Below, piece after piece: positions 19,201-27,321 of a stretch of DNA of 64,000 bases (the stretch's first letter is position 1; each line of letters begins with the position of its first letter). This DNA comes from Gemmatimonadota bacterium (GTDB lineage: Bacteria; Gemmatimonadota; Gemmatimonadetes; Longimicrobiales; Gaopeijiaceae): assembly GCA_030428885.1 (NCBI GenBank), contig JAUIEJ010000003.1, positions 62,001 to 126,000 of the forward strand. The letters are read 5' to 3'. A program made the position numbers and the translations under genes. The notes under the pieces were generated by a model. The model was not told where the DNA came from. It made no database searches and saw nothing but the letters and a program-made list of their open reading frames with translations.

Positions 19201-19572
19201 CACCAGGATCCGGGCCCGCCCGGTGAAGAGGGCCTCCACGGCCTCGACCCGGAGTCCCCCGATCTCCAGATGGGGTTCGTCGGACTCGTAGGGCAGGGCC
19301 TCCCGCTGGGGGAACAGCACCGAGTGGCCGTCGCCCAGGAGGCTCTCCAGGTCGGCTTCCACCGCCGCCGCGCCGCCGGGGTCGGGGAGCACGGCCACCA
19401 GGAGGCGGTCCGGGTGCCGTCGGTGGAGCGACGCCACGGCGGCGGCCCCCACGGAGCCGGCGATGCCCGACACCCGCAGGGCCGAACCGGGCGAGGGGAG
19501 ACGCCTGGAGAGATCCTGGAAGCCCGGGGTGGTCTCCAGGGCTTCGAGGATGCGGTGGTCGGTGGGGGGCAC
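16240..19572 (-). CDS. mfd: Transcription-repair coupling factor
   Basis: 1110 residues. It displaces RNA polymerase stalled at DNA lesions and recruits UvrA. Domains in order: UvrB-like N-terminal module (about 1-330), RNA-polymerase-interacting Tudor-like domain (about 440-510, near LTPGDYVVHMDHGVGQF), the RecG-like helicase with Walker A GDVGYGKTE at about 590 and DEEQ box VVDEEQRFGVKHKE at about 690, and the C-terminal TRCF domain. The reading frame extends far upstream, but the residues there are low-complexity. GTG 19572 is chosen because it lies 8 bp after the stop of the BatA-like gene and is followed by a plausible Mfd N-terminus. No ribosome site is visible. Confidence 0.94.
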   Translation of the reverse strand: MPPTDHRILEALETTPGFQDLSRRLPSPGSALRVSGIAGSVGAAAVASLHRRHPDRLLVAVLPDPGGAAAVEADLESLLGDGHSVLFPQREALPYESDEPHLEIGGLRVEAVEALFTGRARILVTTVRALQERVPVPEGIAQLRLTLRVGEEAGFQTLVDALEERGFERVPLVEEVGQFAVRGGIVDLFSFGSPDPVRVEFWGDEIESIRAFDVLDQRSTGPRDEVHVLPVDFSSHGDAAATAPRALLELLGSDALLVDFGGDGWAALVTRAWEHAVRVHQELRTSGMRSLVPPQTLLLPPEQAIRALAAFPRLELRNEPDADVSLGAEPPPAVERDMKRLQALLREGAARGETTLLLCDNEGQAHRLEEILEAKSGLPPGAQVAIGSLEGGFLLPRATPPLRVLTDHEIFRRSRRLRRGRRFRGAVSLESLAQLTPGDYVVHMDHGVGQFRGMEKLEVGGEEIELLAIEYAGGEVLRVPVYRLDLVERWVGEDDKATPPQVHKIGGRKWKALRKKTEEAIARMTAELLELYARREAASGYAYGPDTRWQKEMESSFLYEDTPDQRTATTDVKRDMESARPMDRLICGDVGYGKTEIAIRAAFKAVQDGKQVAVLAPTTILAEQHRHTFDERLADYPVRVGALSRFRSPKETAELLERVESGDVDIVIGTHRLLSQDVVFRDLGLLVVDEEQRFGVKHKERLKHLKNSVDVLTLSATPIPRTLYLSLSRIRDLTVIRTPPRDRMPIITHVLPWSDGLVAEAIHRELDRGGQAFVLHNRVETIHTAAERIRTLVPEAKIDVAHGQMGAHELDRVMTAFVDGEIDVLVASAIIENGLDVPNANTLIVDRADRFGLSQLYQIRGRVGRSDRRAYCYLITPDGITEDARKRLRVLEHYTELGSGYSVALRDLELRGAGNLLGADQSGFAHVVGIDAYLRLLERTVQRLQEEEAGGTDHPEPEISLAGSAYLPETYVPDPGQKLHLYRRLSRIRAHGEVEEMRAELVDRFGDMPPEVARLLDAATLRLLGKRLGIERILVRGRTARLNFRAGVVPRLQALQSPLSDRQISVEVRRMSPLSLSLGQQGVEPLTATLIQALSVLVEQHPEPAEAARN

Positions 19573-19580
19573 GGGACGAT

Positions 19581-21509
19581 CTACGACGGGGACGGAACGG
19601 GGGTGGCCGACGAACGCCGCTGGCCGCCCGAAGCGGCGACCCAGGTCTCCAGGAGGAGGAGCACCAGGGCCAGGGCCAGGAGGATTCGCCACGACTCGTA
19701 GCCCTGCCGCCGGGTGAACGTTTCCCGGGACCAGCGATCGGGGTTGTCGACCCAGGCCATCTCGCCCAGGCGCGCCTCGGCCTCGTCTTCGGTGAGGGCG
19801 GCGAGCATGGACTCGGAGACGGGCGGATTCACGGCCAGGAGTTCCAGGAGGGAGTCCCCCCGGAAGGCGCGGTAGATCCCGGCGAGGCGGGTGGTGCGCA
19901 ACTCCAGGGACCCGTCCACCGGGAGGCGGGTGCCGTCGGGGGTCTCGACCTCGGTGGCGGCGGAGGGGAGGGGCAGGGCGCCGCCCACCTGGGTGGGGGC
20001 CCGCACGCCGCCGGCGCCCCAGCCCGTGACGATCCACTCCACCAGGGGAACCATGGCCGCGTCCACCGGCAGGGACGACGCCTGGTCGTCCAGGGGCGAG
20101 CCCACCAGGAGCAGGGGTGCCCGACCCCCGTTCACGGCCACGATCCACGGGGTGCCGTCGCTCAGGCGCACCAGGACCGTGCCCGGGGTGCCCGCCGGCG
20201 CCTCCAGGAGGTAGCGCTGCCGGACCCGCACCGCGTCCAACTCCACGGGCACGGCGCTCTCGGCGATGCCGGCCTCGCCGCCTCCGGCGTCGGCCCGGAG
20301 CCGCCAGTCCAGCCCCGCGTCGGCCAGGCGCCGATTCACCGCCGGCAGGAGCGAGGGGTCGGCGGGAGCCAGGACCACCCGCCGGGCGTCGGGCACGGCG
20401 TCGAGTCCGGCGCCGGCGGGCGCCAGAAGGACGTCGGCGGACGCGGGAGAGCCCACCCGGGCCCGGCCGGCATCGGTGAGCACGTCCAGCGCCGACGAGA
20501 CGAAGACGCCGGCGTCGCCGCTCAGGGCCACGGTGGGCGGAGGCCGGACCGGGACGGCGAACCACCGCCGATCGTCGTCCCGGAGGGCATCGGGATCGGC
20601 TTCCACGTAGCCCTCGACCCACCCCGGAGGGAAGGGGCCCACCGGGAGGACGGCAGCCGCCCCGGGCACCACCGCCGCCGCCCCCCGCACGCGGCCGTCC
20701 ACGAAGAGCCGGACGGGCACCTCGCCGCCCTGGGGATCCCCGCCCGCCAGGGTCACGGCGATCTCGGTGCGGCGGTTGGCCAGAGGCGGGAGTCCGCCTC
20801 CGATCTCGGCCTCCAGGAGGTACCGGTTGTCGGCGGGCCCGGCCTCGAGACCGGCCCACACCACCACCGGCACGTCGGCGCCCTCGGCCTCGGGGGTCTC
20901 CCGGGGGGTCGGGTCGAAGCCCGACGCCTGGAGGTCGGACACCAGGTGCACCTCCCCCGCCGCCATGTCGGCGTCGGCCACGAGCTGGCGGGCCCGGCGC
21001 ACCGCCGACTGGAGGTCGCCCCGGGCTCCCGAGGGCTCGGTGGTGCGGATGCGCACCCGGGCTTCGTCGGGGGTGGCCGGGACCGCCACGTCCCACGGCT
21101 CCCCGGCCCGAAGCACCCAGACCCGATCTTCGGGGGTGGCGGCGGCCAGCCCGTCCAGCGCCGCGGCCTTCAGCCGGTCCAGCACCCGGTCCTCGCCCAG
21201 GACCCGTCCCGAACTCAGGGAGTTGTCCAGGATCACCACCACCGCCGTGGGGGGGTGGGCGGCGCCCCGCCCCGACACCACCAGGCGCGCCCCCGCCAGA
21301 GCCAGGAGCACCACCACGGCGCACCGCAGGAGCAGGAGGAGGAGCTGGCGCAGCCGAATCCGTCGTGCGTGCTCCTTCTCGGTGCGCAGGAGGTAGCGCA
21401 GGGCGGGGAAGACCACCCTCCGGCTCTCGTGGCGATGGAAGAGGTGCAGGGCCAGGGGGACGGCCACCGCGGTGGCGGCCAGGAGGAACCACGGGCTGAG
21501 AAAGCTCAT
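19581..21509 (-). CDS. BatA/vWA-type membrane protein (aerotolerance regulator N-terminal)
   Basis: 642 residues. The N-terminus has a BatA-type module with two membrane segments (about 4-24 and 57-76) separated by the LFHRHESRRVVFPALRYL stretch. A von Willebrand-A-like domain follows (from about 82), with ILDNSLSS in place of a strict DxSxS metal site. A long beta-rich extracytoplasmic region of unknown fold comes next, and a single TM near 610-628 closes the protein. The ATG overlaps the DUF58 stop as ATGA. Such proteins usually occur with a MoxR ATPase and DUF58 protein and are thought to act in envelope or metal-centre maturation. No MoxR gene is adjacent here. The function is inferred only from family context. 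Confidence 0.8.
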   Translation of the reverse strand: MSFLSPWFLLAATAVAVPLALHLFHRHESRRVVFPALRYLLRTEKEHARRIRLRQLLLLLLRCAVVVLLALAGARLVVSGRGAAHPPTAVVVILDNSLSSGRVLGEDRVLDRLKAAALDGLAAATPEDRVWVLRAGEPWDVAVPATPDEARVRIRTTEPSGARGDLQSAVRRARQLVADADMAAGEVHLVSDLQASGFDPTPRETPEAEGADVPVVVWAGLEAGPADNRYLLEAEIGGGLPPLANRRTEIAVTLAGGDPQGGEVPVRLFVDGRVRGAAAVVPGAAAVLPVGPFPPGWVEGYVEADPDALRDDDRRWFAVPVRPPPTVALSGDAGVFVSSALDVLTDAGRARVGSPASADVLLAPAGAGLDAVPDARRVVLAPADPSLLPAVNRRLADAGLDWRLRADAGGGEAGIAESAVPVELDAVRVRQRYLLEAPAGTPGTVLVRLSDGTPWIVAVNGGRAPLLLVGSPLDDQASSLPVDAAMVPLVEWIVTGWGAGGVRAPTQVGGALPLPSAATEVETPDGTRLPVDGSLELRTTRLAGIYRAFRGDSLLELLAVNPPVSESMLAALTEDEAEARLGEMAWVDNPDRWSRETFTRRQGYESWRILLALALVLLLLETWVAASGGQRRSSATPVPSPS

Positions 21510-22417
21510 CCCAGCCGTTCCCGCTTCCGGAGGTAGGCCCGGAGCGCCAGGGAGAGGGGGCGGCCCGTGTCCACCACCTCGTAGTCGATCCCGTGGGGTC
21601 TGAGACTCCGCTCCCATTCGGCCAGGGCGTCGGTGACCGCGGCCCGGTATTCGGAGCGCACGTCGGCCACCGAGACCTGGAGTTCGGCGTCGGTTTCGGG
21701 GTCGACGAAGCGGGCGTCGGCGGCGGCAGGGAGTTCCCGTTCCCCGGGATCCAGGAGGTGGAACACGAGCACCTCGTGCCCCCGGTGCCGAAGGAAGCGG
21801 AGCGCCGTCCGGGTCTGCTCCGGGTCCACCAGGAGATCGGAGAGGAGGATCACGAGCCCCCGCCTCCGGAGGCGGACCGCCAACTCCCGGAGCGCCGTCT
21901 GGGCCTGGGTCCCCCCCGTGGCCTCCAGGCCCGAGAGTCTACGGACGAGTTCGTGCCACTGCCGGCGCCCGCCCCGGGGGGGGAGGCGATCCACCACCTC
22001 GTCGTGGAAGGCCGACAGCCCCACCGTGTCGCCCTGGCGCAGGAGGATCAGGCTGAGGGCCGCCGCCAGGTGGCGGGCGTACCACAGTTTCGTGGGCAGC
22101 GCCGGGGGGTCCGAGCTCCACCCCATGGACGCGCTGACGTCGACCAGGAGGTAGGCCCGGAGGTTGGTCTCCTCCTCGAACTGCTTCACGTAGAAGCGGT
22201 CGGAGCGGCCGTACATGCGCCAGTCGATGTAGCGCAGGTCGTCGCCGGGCTGGTACATGCGCAGTTCGGCGAACTCGGCCGAAAACCCCCGGTGGGGCGA
22301 GCGATGGAGCCCCATGAGGAACCCCTCCACCACCTCCCGGGCCACCAGTTCCACCCCGCCGAGCTGGGCGAGCGTGGACGGGTCCATCAGGTCGGGGCGG
22401 CGGCGGGATCGAACCAT
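21506..22417 (-). CDS. DUF58 domain protein
   Basis: 303 residues, cytoplasmic by appearance. N-terminal family motifs include GFSAEFAELRMYQPGDDLRYIDWR with RMYGRSDRFYVKQFEEE, followed by a vWA-like core with VDVSASM as the metal-binding DxSxS site. DUF58 proteins normally partner with MoxR AAA+ ATPases and Bat-type vWA membrane proteins. Here the BatA-like partner follows with a 4-bp overlap, but the MoxR gene is missing from the neighbourhood. ATG 22417 is chosen; ATG 22387 is also possible. It is the first gene of the long minus-strand run and diverges from the DUF4384 gene across 252 bp. Confidence 0.85.
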   Translation of the reverse strand: MVRSRRRPDLMDPSTLAQLGGVELVAREVVEGFLMGLHRSPHRGFSAEFAELRMYQPGDDLRYIDWRMYGRSDRFYVKQFEEETNLRAYLLVDVSASMGWSSDPPALPTKLWYARHLAAALSLILLRQGDTVGLSAFHDEVVDRLPPRGGRRQWHELVRRLSGLEATGGTQAQTALRELAVRLRRRGLVILLSDLLVDPEQTRTALRFLRHRGHEVLVFHLLDPGERELPAAADARFVDPETDAELQVSVADVRSEYRAAVTDALAEWERSLRPHGIDYEVVDTGRPLSLALRAYLRKRERLG

Positions 22418-22610
22418 GGAGACACGGCGGGGGGGAAGAGGGACCCCGTAATGTGGTGGGTTTCGGCGAGAGCGCCATGGAGGGAGGCGACGGACGGTGT
22501 CCACGGCGCGTACGACCCCGTGTCCCACGACGAGGACGGTGCAGGGGTCGGCGTGGCGTCCGAATCGGGAAACGGCGCGGCGGGTCGCCACGTCCGCCGG
22601 ACCCCCGAGC

Positions 22611-22627
22611 CTGGCACGACCCGTGCT
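22611..22627 (+). promoter_or_regulatory. Near-consensus sigma-54 (-24/-12) promoter
   Basis: CTGGCACGACCCGTGCT matches the RpoN consensus YTGGCACG-N4-TTGCW at 12 of 13 specified positions, with the invariant GG (22613-22614) and GC (22625-22626) at the exact spacing. Transcription would begin near 22638, leaving about 32 nt of leader with GGAGG at 22661-22665 before the ATG at 22670. The activator gene is not in the window. Confidence 0.55.
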
Positions 22628-22669
22628 CCACACGGACGGCAGTCCCACGTGCATTCCCCCGGAGGCCCC

Positions 22670-24385
22670 ATGTCCCCATCCCCCACCCATCCCGTCGCCG
22701 GCCCGCGGTCCCGTGGCCGTGGTCGAGGATTCCGGAGTGCCGTGGCGGGGCTCGTGGCCCTGGGCGCCCTCCCCCTGGCGGCTCAGAACGAGGAGTGGGT
22801 GGACTACGGCGACCCCTACGCCGAGCAGGGGTACTACGCCGATCCCGGGGCGCTGACGACCCGGATCTGGCTCGACCGGGGAGACGATCCGGTGCTGGAG
22901 CGGGGCGAGCGGGCCCGGATCTACTACCGGGCGTCCCACGACGCCTTCATCGCCCTCTTCCACATCGACACCAACGGCACCGTCCGTCTCATGTATCCCC
23001 GGTCCCCCGAGGAGAACCACTACGTCCGCGGGGGACGGGACTTCCGATTGGTGTTTCCCGAGTCGTCGTACTGGCGGGTGACCGACGATCCCGGCGTGGG
23101 CTACTTCTTCGCCGTGGCGTCGCCCGAGCCCTTCGACTTCCGGGACTTCCGCTACTCCCCCTACGCCGGGGGGTGGGACCTCTCGTCGGTGGGGCGCCGG
23201 GTCTTCAGCGATCCCTACGTGGCCATGGACGAGTTCGTGGCCCGGCTGATCCCCGACTGGGACGTGGTGCCGTACGCCCTGGACTTCGTGTCGTACCACG
23301 TGGAGCAGCGCTACGACTATCCGCGTTTCCTCTGCTACGACTGCCACGGCTTCCGTCCGTACCAGTCGTGGAATCCCTACCTTGCGAGCTGCACGAGCTT
23401 CCGGGTGGTGGTCTACTCCGACCCCTACTACTACCCGGCCACCCGGTATCGGGGCACCCGGGTCGTGTACGTCCGCCCGTCCCAGCCGGGGCTGCCCCGG
23501 TTCGAGTTCAAGGAGCGGGCCCGGGGCGAGGCCGCGGCGCCCCTGGTGGTGGAGCGGAGCGCCGTGCCTCGTTCCGGGTCGGTGGCGCCCAGCGGGGATC
23601 GACGGGGTGCACCGGTCCCGTCGTCGGTGCCGGCACCGGGCGTGGCGCCCCGGACCGGGGCGCCGGGGGCATCCCCGGCGCCCACACGCACCCGGCCGTC
23701 GCAGGTGCTTCCGGGGCGGGGGGTGGGTGCGACGCCGCCCACCCGCTCCGGAACCCCGGTCCCCTCCACCCGACCCACGCTGGAGCGGCGCACCCCCACG
23801 ACCTCCACGCCGCCCACCGCGCGGTCGGGAGGGGGAGGGGGCACGACACCGCCGGTGACGCGGCCGCCCACCACGCGGTCGGGGGGCGGGGGCGGGACGA
23901 CGCCGCCGGTGGCGCGGCCGCCCACCACGCGGTCCGGGGGGGGCGGCGGGACCACGCCGCCGGTGACGACCCGCCGGGGGGGTGGGGGCGGCAGTTCTCC
24001 GCCGGCCACGACCCGGCCGCCCACCCGCTCGTCGGGGGGCGGCGGGACCACGCCGCCTGTGACGACCCGCCGGGGGGGCGGGGGTGGCGATCCCCCGCCC
24101 GCCACGACGCGGCCGCCCACCCGTTCGTCGGGGGGCGGCGCGGTGCGGTCGACTCCCACGCGCTCCACGCCGGCCCGGGCCACGCCCACCCGCTCGTCGG
24201 GGGGCGGCGGGGCGGCGCGGTCCGCGCCCACCCGCTCGACCCCGGCTCGGGCCACGCCCACCCGTTCCTCGGGGGGCGGCGGGGCGACGAGGGCGACGCC
24301 CACGCGCACGACACCCACCCGTTCCTCGGGGGGCGGGGCCGCGACCCGGACGACGCCGACCCGGCGGGGCGGAGGCGGCGGCTGA
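22670..24385 (+). CDS. Secreted DUF4384 protein with long Pro/Thr/Arg/Gly-rich tail
   Basis: 571 residues. A signal peptide ends at about 43 (LPLAAQ). Residues about 55-150 fit DUF4384, a beta-rich domain with GERARIYYRASHDAFIALF and an RLMYPRSPEENHYVRGG segment. A Tyr-rich region with three to four cysteines (FLCYDCHGF, LASCTSF) follows. The last ~270 residues are a basic, low-complexity tail built from repeats such as RPPTTRSGGGGGTTPPV and TPTRSTPARATPTRSS. The start is set by GGAGG four bases before ATG 22670. A sigma-54-like promoter lies upstream. The tail looks like a disordered surface or peptidoglycan-contacting stalk, by inference. It may be a structural envelope or surface-contact protein; the function is unknown. 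Confidence 0.75.
   Translation: MSPSPTHPVAGPRSRGRGRGFRSAVAGLVALGALPLAAQNEEWVDYGDPYAEQGYYADPGALTTRIWLDRGDDPVLERGERARIYYRASHDAFIALFHIDTNGTVRLMYPRSPEENHYVRGGRDFRLVFPESSYWRVTDDPGVGYFFAVASPEPFDFRDFRYSPYAGGWDLSSVGRRVFSDPYVAMDEFVARLIPDWDVVPYALDFVSYHVEQRYDYPRFLCYDCHGFRPYQSWNPYLASCTSFRVVVYSDPYYYPATRYRGTRVVYVRPSQPGLPRFEFKERARGEAAAPLVVERSAVPRSGSVAPSGDRRGAPVPSSVPAPGVAPRTGAPGASPAPTRTRPSQVLPGRGVGATPPTRSGTPVPSTRPTLERRTPTTSTPPTARSGGGGGTTPPVTRPPTTRSGGGGGTTPPVARPPTTRSGGGGGTTPPVTTRRGGGGGSSPPATTRPPTRSSGGGGTTPPVTTRRGGGGGDPPPATTRPPTRSSGGGAVRSTPTRSTPARATPTRSSGGGGAARSAPTRSTPARATPTRSSGGGGATRATPTRTTPTRSSGGGAATRTTPTRRGGGGG
23820..24375 (+). repeat. Degenerate tandem repeats encoding the Pro/Thr/Gly tail
   Basis: Units of about 36-60 bp recur, built around ACGCGGTCGGGGGGCGGG and CACGCCGCCGGTGACG in the first half and around CCCACCCGTTCGTCGGGGGG and CGGCCCGGGCCACGCCCAC in the second half. 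All keep the reading frame. The G-runs (for example near 23880-23900) could form G-quadruplexes on the coding strand. Copy number is likely to vary between strains and to be error-prone in assembly. Confidence 0.75.
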
Positions 24386-24393
24386 CCGGGCGA

Positions 24394-24423
24394 TTGAGGG
24401 CGATCCCCGGTTCCGGTTAGCTT
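24394..24423 (+). promoter_or_regulatory. Putative sigma-70 promoter of the lepA operon
   Basis: TTGAGG (24394-24399) is followed after 18 bp by TAGCTT (24418-24423). It lies between the DUF4384 stop and the lepA start, leaving a leader of about 30 nt. Confidence 0.35.
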
Positions 24424-24459
24424 TCGGGCTTCCTGCCCGCTCCAACCCCCGGGACGCCC

Positions 24460-26262
24460 GTGCGCCTCGACCACATCCGCAACTTCTGCATCGTCGCCCA
24501 CATCGACCACGGCAAGTCGACCCTGGCCGATCGGCTCCTGGAGCAGACCGCCACCCTGGATCGTCGTCAGATGCGGGAGCAGGTCCTCGACTCCAACGAG
24601 TTGGAGCGTGAGCGGGGGATCACCATCAAGCTCCATGCGGTGCGCATGGACTACCGGGCCGCCGACGGCGAGGCGTACGAGTTCAACCTCATCGATACGC
24701 CGGGGCACGTGGACTTCACCTACGAGGTGTCCCGCTCCCTGGCGGCGTGCGAAGGGGCGATCCTCGTGGTGGACGCCACCCAGGGCATCCAGGCCCAGAC
24801 CCTCTCCAATCTCTTCCTGGCCCTGGACGCCGACCTGGAGATCATCCCGGTCCTGAACAAGATCGACCTTCCCGGGGCCGAGCCCGAGAAGCGCCGGGAC
24901 GAGGTGTGCGAACTCCTGGGCGTCGACCCCGACACGGTGATCCTGGCCTCGGCCAAGGAAGGCATCGGCATCGACGAGATCCTGGAGGCCGTGGTGGCCC
25001 GGGTGCCTCCCCCCGAAGGGCGGGCCGACGCGCCCCTCCGGGCCCTGATCTTCGATTCGTACTACGACAAGTATCTGGGCGCGGTCCCCTCGGTACGGGT
25101 GGTCGACGGCACGCTCCGGCCCGGACAGACCATCTCCTTCGGTGCCGTGGACGCCGAGTACGAGGTCACCGAGGTGGGGTACATGCGCCTGAAGCGCGTG
25201 CCCCAGAAGGAACTGGGTCCGGGCGAGGTCGGCTATGCCGTGGCCGCCATCAAGGAGGTGTCCCATACACGCCCCGGGGACACCATCCTGGACGTCGACG
25301 ACCGGGCCACCGAACTCCTGCCGGGCTATCAGGAAGTCCGGCCCATGGTCTTCGCCGGCCTCTATCCCACCGATACCGACGACTACGAGGAACTCCGGGA
25401 CGCCCTGGAGCGCCTGAAGCTCAACGACGCCTCCCTCCACTTCGAGCCCGAGACCTCCGCCGCCCTGGGCTTCGGCTTCCGCTGCGGATTCCTGGGACTC
25501 CTCCACATGGAGATCGTCCAGGAGCGCCTGGACCGGGAGTTCGGCGTCGACCTCATCACCACGGTCCCCAACGTGGAGTACCACGTGGACCTCACCGACG
25601 GGGAGTCGGTGGAGATCGAGAGCCCCACGGCCATGCCCGAGCGGGGCCGCATCGAGCGGATCGCCGAGCCCATGGTCCGGGTGCGCATCATGGTCCCGTC
25701 GGAGTACATCGGGAACGTCCAGAAGCTGGCCCACGACCGGCGGGGCATCTTCAAGGGCATGCAGTACCTGGACCGGGAGCGGGTGGAGCTGGACTACGAG
25801 CTGCCCCTGGCCGAGATCGTCCTGGACTTCTACGACAAGCTGAAGAGCGGCACCCGGGGGTACGCGGCCATGGACTACGAGTTCATGGAGTACCGGGCCG
25901 CCGACCTGGTGAAGCTCGACGTGCTGGTCAACGGCGATCCCGTGGACGCCTTCAGCGTCATCATCCACCGGGACAAGGCCTACGAGCACGGGCGCGATCT
26001 CACCCGGCGGCTCAAGGAGCTGATTCCCCGGCAGCAGTTCGAGGTGGCGCTCCAGGCGGCCATCGGGCAGAAGATCATCGCCCGGGAATCGGTGAAGGCG
26101 CTCCGGAAGAACGTGACGGCGAAGTGCTACGGCGGCGACATCAGCCGAAAGCGCAAGCTCCTGGAGAAGCAGAAGGAAGGCAAGAAGCGCATGAAGCAGG
26201 TGGGCTCGGTGGAGATCCCCCAGGAGGCCTTCCTGGCGGTCCTGAGCCTCGGCGAGGGCTGA
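24460..26262 (+). CDS. lepA: Elongation factor 4 (LepA)
   Basis: 600 residues, the usual length. It is a translational GTPase that binds the ribosome and is linked to initiation and back-translocation. G1 is AHIDHGKST at about 14-22, the switch II region is DTPGHVDF, and NKID is the G4 motif. The LepA-specific [14 protein letters not shown] and the C-terminal [22 protein letters not shown] are both present. GTG 24460 fits the family N-terminus ([18 protein letters not shown]). It heads a tight operon, followed 9 bp later by the heptosyltransferase gene. Confidence 0.97.
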   Translation: MRLDHIRNFCIVAHIDHGKSTLADRLLEQTATLDRRQMREQVLDSNELERERGITIKLHAVRMDYRAADGEAYEFNLIDTPGHVDFTYEVSRSLAACEGAILVVDATQGIQAQTLSNLFLALDADLEIIPVLNKIDLPGAEPEKRRDEVCELLGVDPDTVILASAKEGIGIDEILEAVVARVPPPEGRADAPLRALIFDSYYDKYLGAVPSVRVVDGTLRPGQTISFGAVDAEYEVTEVGYMRLKRVPQKELGPGEVGYAVAAIKEVSHTRPGDTILDVDDRATELLPGYQEVRPMVFAGLYPTDTDDYEELRDALERLKLNDASLHFEPETSAALGFGFRCGFLGLLHMEIVQERLDREFGVDLITTVPNVEYHVDLTDGESVEIESPTAMPERGRIERIAEPMVRVRIMVPSEYIGNVQKLAHDRRGIFKGMQYLDRERVELDYELPLAEIVLDFYDKLKSGTRGYAAMDYEFMEYRAADLVKLDVLVNGDPVDAFSVIIHRDKAYEHGRDLTRRLKELIPRQQFEVALQAAIGQKIIARESVKALRKNVTAKCYGGDISRKRKLLEKQKEGKKRMKQVGSVEIPQEAFLAVLSLGEG

Positions 26263-26271
26263 CCCCGGGCC

Positions 26272-27321
26272 GTGGCGCAACGGGGCCGCGGGCCGGCGAT
26301 CCTCGTGGTGGGACCGGCGTGGGTCGGGGACATGGTCATGTGCCAGAGCCTCTTCATGACCCTCCGCCGGCGGTGGCCCGACGCCCGCATCGACGTGTTG
26401 GCGCCGGACTGGACCCGGCCCCTCCTGGAGCGGATGCCCGAGGTGGATCGAGCCGTGGCCCTTCCCGTGGGTCACGGTCGCCTTCGACCCCTGGTGCAAC
26501 TCCGCACCGCCGCGCGGGTCCGGTCGGAGCGGTACGACCGGGCCGTGGTGACTCGTCGCTCCTTCAAGGCGGCCCTGGTTCCGTTCCTGGCCCGGATCCC
26601 GGTGCGCACCGGAATCCTGGGGGAGTCCCGCCACCTCCTCATCAACGACGTCCGGGCGGTGAACGGCGACTCCCACCCCTTCGCGGTGGAGCGCCTGGCG
26701 GTGCTGGGCATGGAGCCCGGCGCCCACCCCGGCCTGGACGGTGTGCCCTGGCCCCGCCTCGCCGCCGACCCGGACGCCGGGACGGCGCTGGAGGTTCGCC
26801 TGGAACTCGAGGGCCCGGGATCGGTGGTGGGGTTGGCCCCGGGGGCGGCCTTCGGGCCCGCCAAGCGGTGGCCCCAGGAGCGGTGGGAGGCCCTGGCCGC
26901 ACGGTTGGGCGCCCAGGGCCGGCGCGTCTGGGTGTTCGGCGCCCAGGGGGAAGCCGAGGAGGGCGCGGCCATCGCCGCCGCCGGGGGCGCGGGCGCCCGG
27001 AGCCTGTGCGGGCGCACGAGCCTCGGGGACGTGGTGGATCTCATGGCCCGGTGCACCCACGTGGTGACCAACGACTCGGGGCTGATGCACGTGGCCGCGG
27101 CGTCGGGCCCCCGGGTCGTGGCGCTCTTCGGCTCCACGTCCCCCCGCAACACGCCGCCGCTGGACGCCCGGGCCCGGGTGATCTGGCACGAGCTGGAATG
27201 CAGTCCCTGCTATGCACGGACGTGCCCTCTGGGCCATCTTCGGTGCCTCACGGGCATCGGGGTGGACGAGGTGATGGACGAACTGCGGGACGACGGGGGC
27301 GACCCCGAGGAGACGTCATGA
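26272..27321 (+). CDS. waaF: Glycosyltransferase family 9, heptosyltransferase II-like
   Basis: 349 residues with the WaaF/WaaC GT-B layout. The N-terminal VVGPAWVGDMVMCQSLFMTL is the acceptor-side motif. The C-terminal nucleotide-sugar half has LAPGAAFGPAKRWPQERW and the THVVTNDSGLMHVAAASG signature. It should add L-glycero-D-manno-heptose from the ADP-sugar to the LPS inner core at the cytoplasmic face of the inner membrane. The cysteine cluster near the end (ELECSPCYARTCPLGHLRC) is typical of WaaF-type enzymes. The GTG at 26272 is chosen for proximity to lepA. The stop overlaps the ROK gene as ATGA. Confidence 0.87.
   Translation: MAQRGRGPAILVVGPAWVGDMVMCQSLFMTLRRRWPDARIDVLAPDWTRPLLERMPEVDRAVALPVGHGRLRPLVQLRTAARVRSERYDRAVVTRRSFKAALVPFLARIPVRTGILGESRHLLINDVRAVNGDSHPFAVERLAVLGMEPGAHPGLDGVPWPRLAADPDAGTALEVRLELEGPGSVVGLAPGAAFGPAKRWPQERWEALAARLGAQGRRVWVFGAQGEAEEGAAIAAAGGAGARSLCGRTSLGDVVDLMARCTHVVTNDSGLMHVAAASGPRVVALFGSTSPRNTPPLDARARVIWHELECSPCYARTCPLGHLRCLTGIGVDEVMDELRDDGGDPEETS

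Noticed and set aside
23820-24375. Regular repeats considered as a CRISPR array
   Set aside because: The units lack constant repeats with unique spacers, keep a reading frame and encode a protein tail. No cas gene is present.
21506-24445. 979-codon frame that would fuse upstream sequence to the DUF58 protein
   Set aside because: Only the last ~303 codons have domain-like sequence. The rest is the reverse of the DUF4384 gene and is repetitive.
23431-27237. 1268-codon minus-strand frame opposite lepA and the heptosyltransferase gene
   Set aside because: It is antisense to well-supported genes and has His/Gly/Val-rich composition with no recognisable domain.
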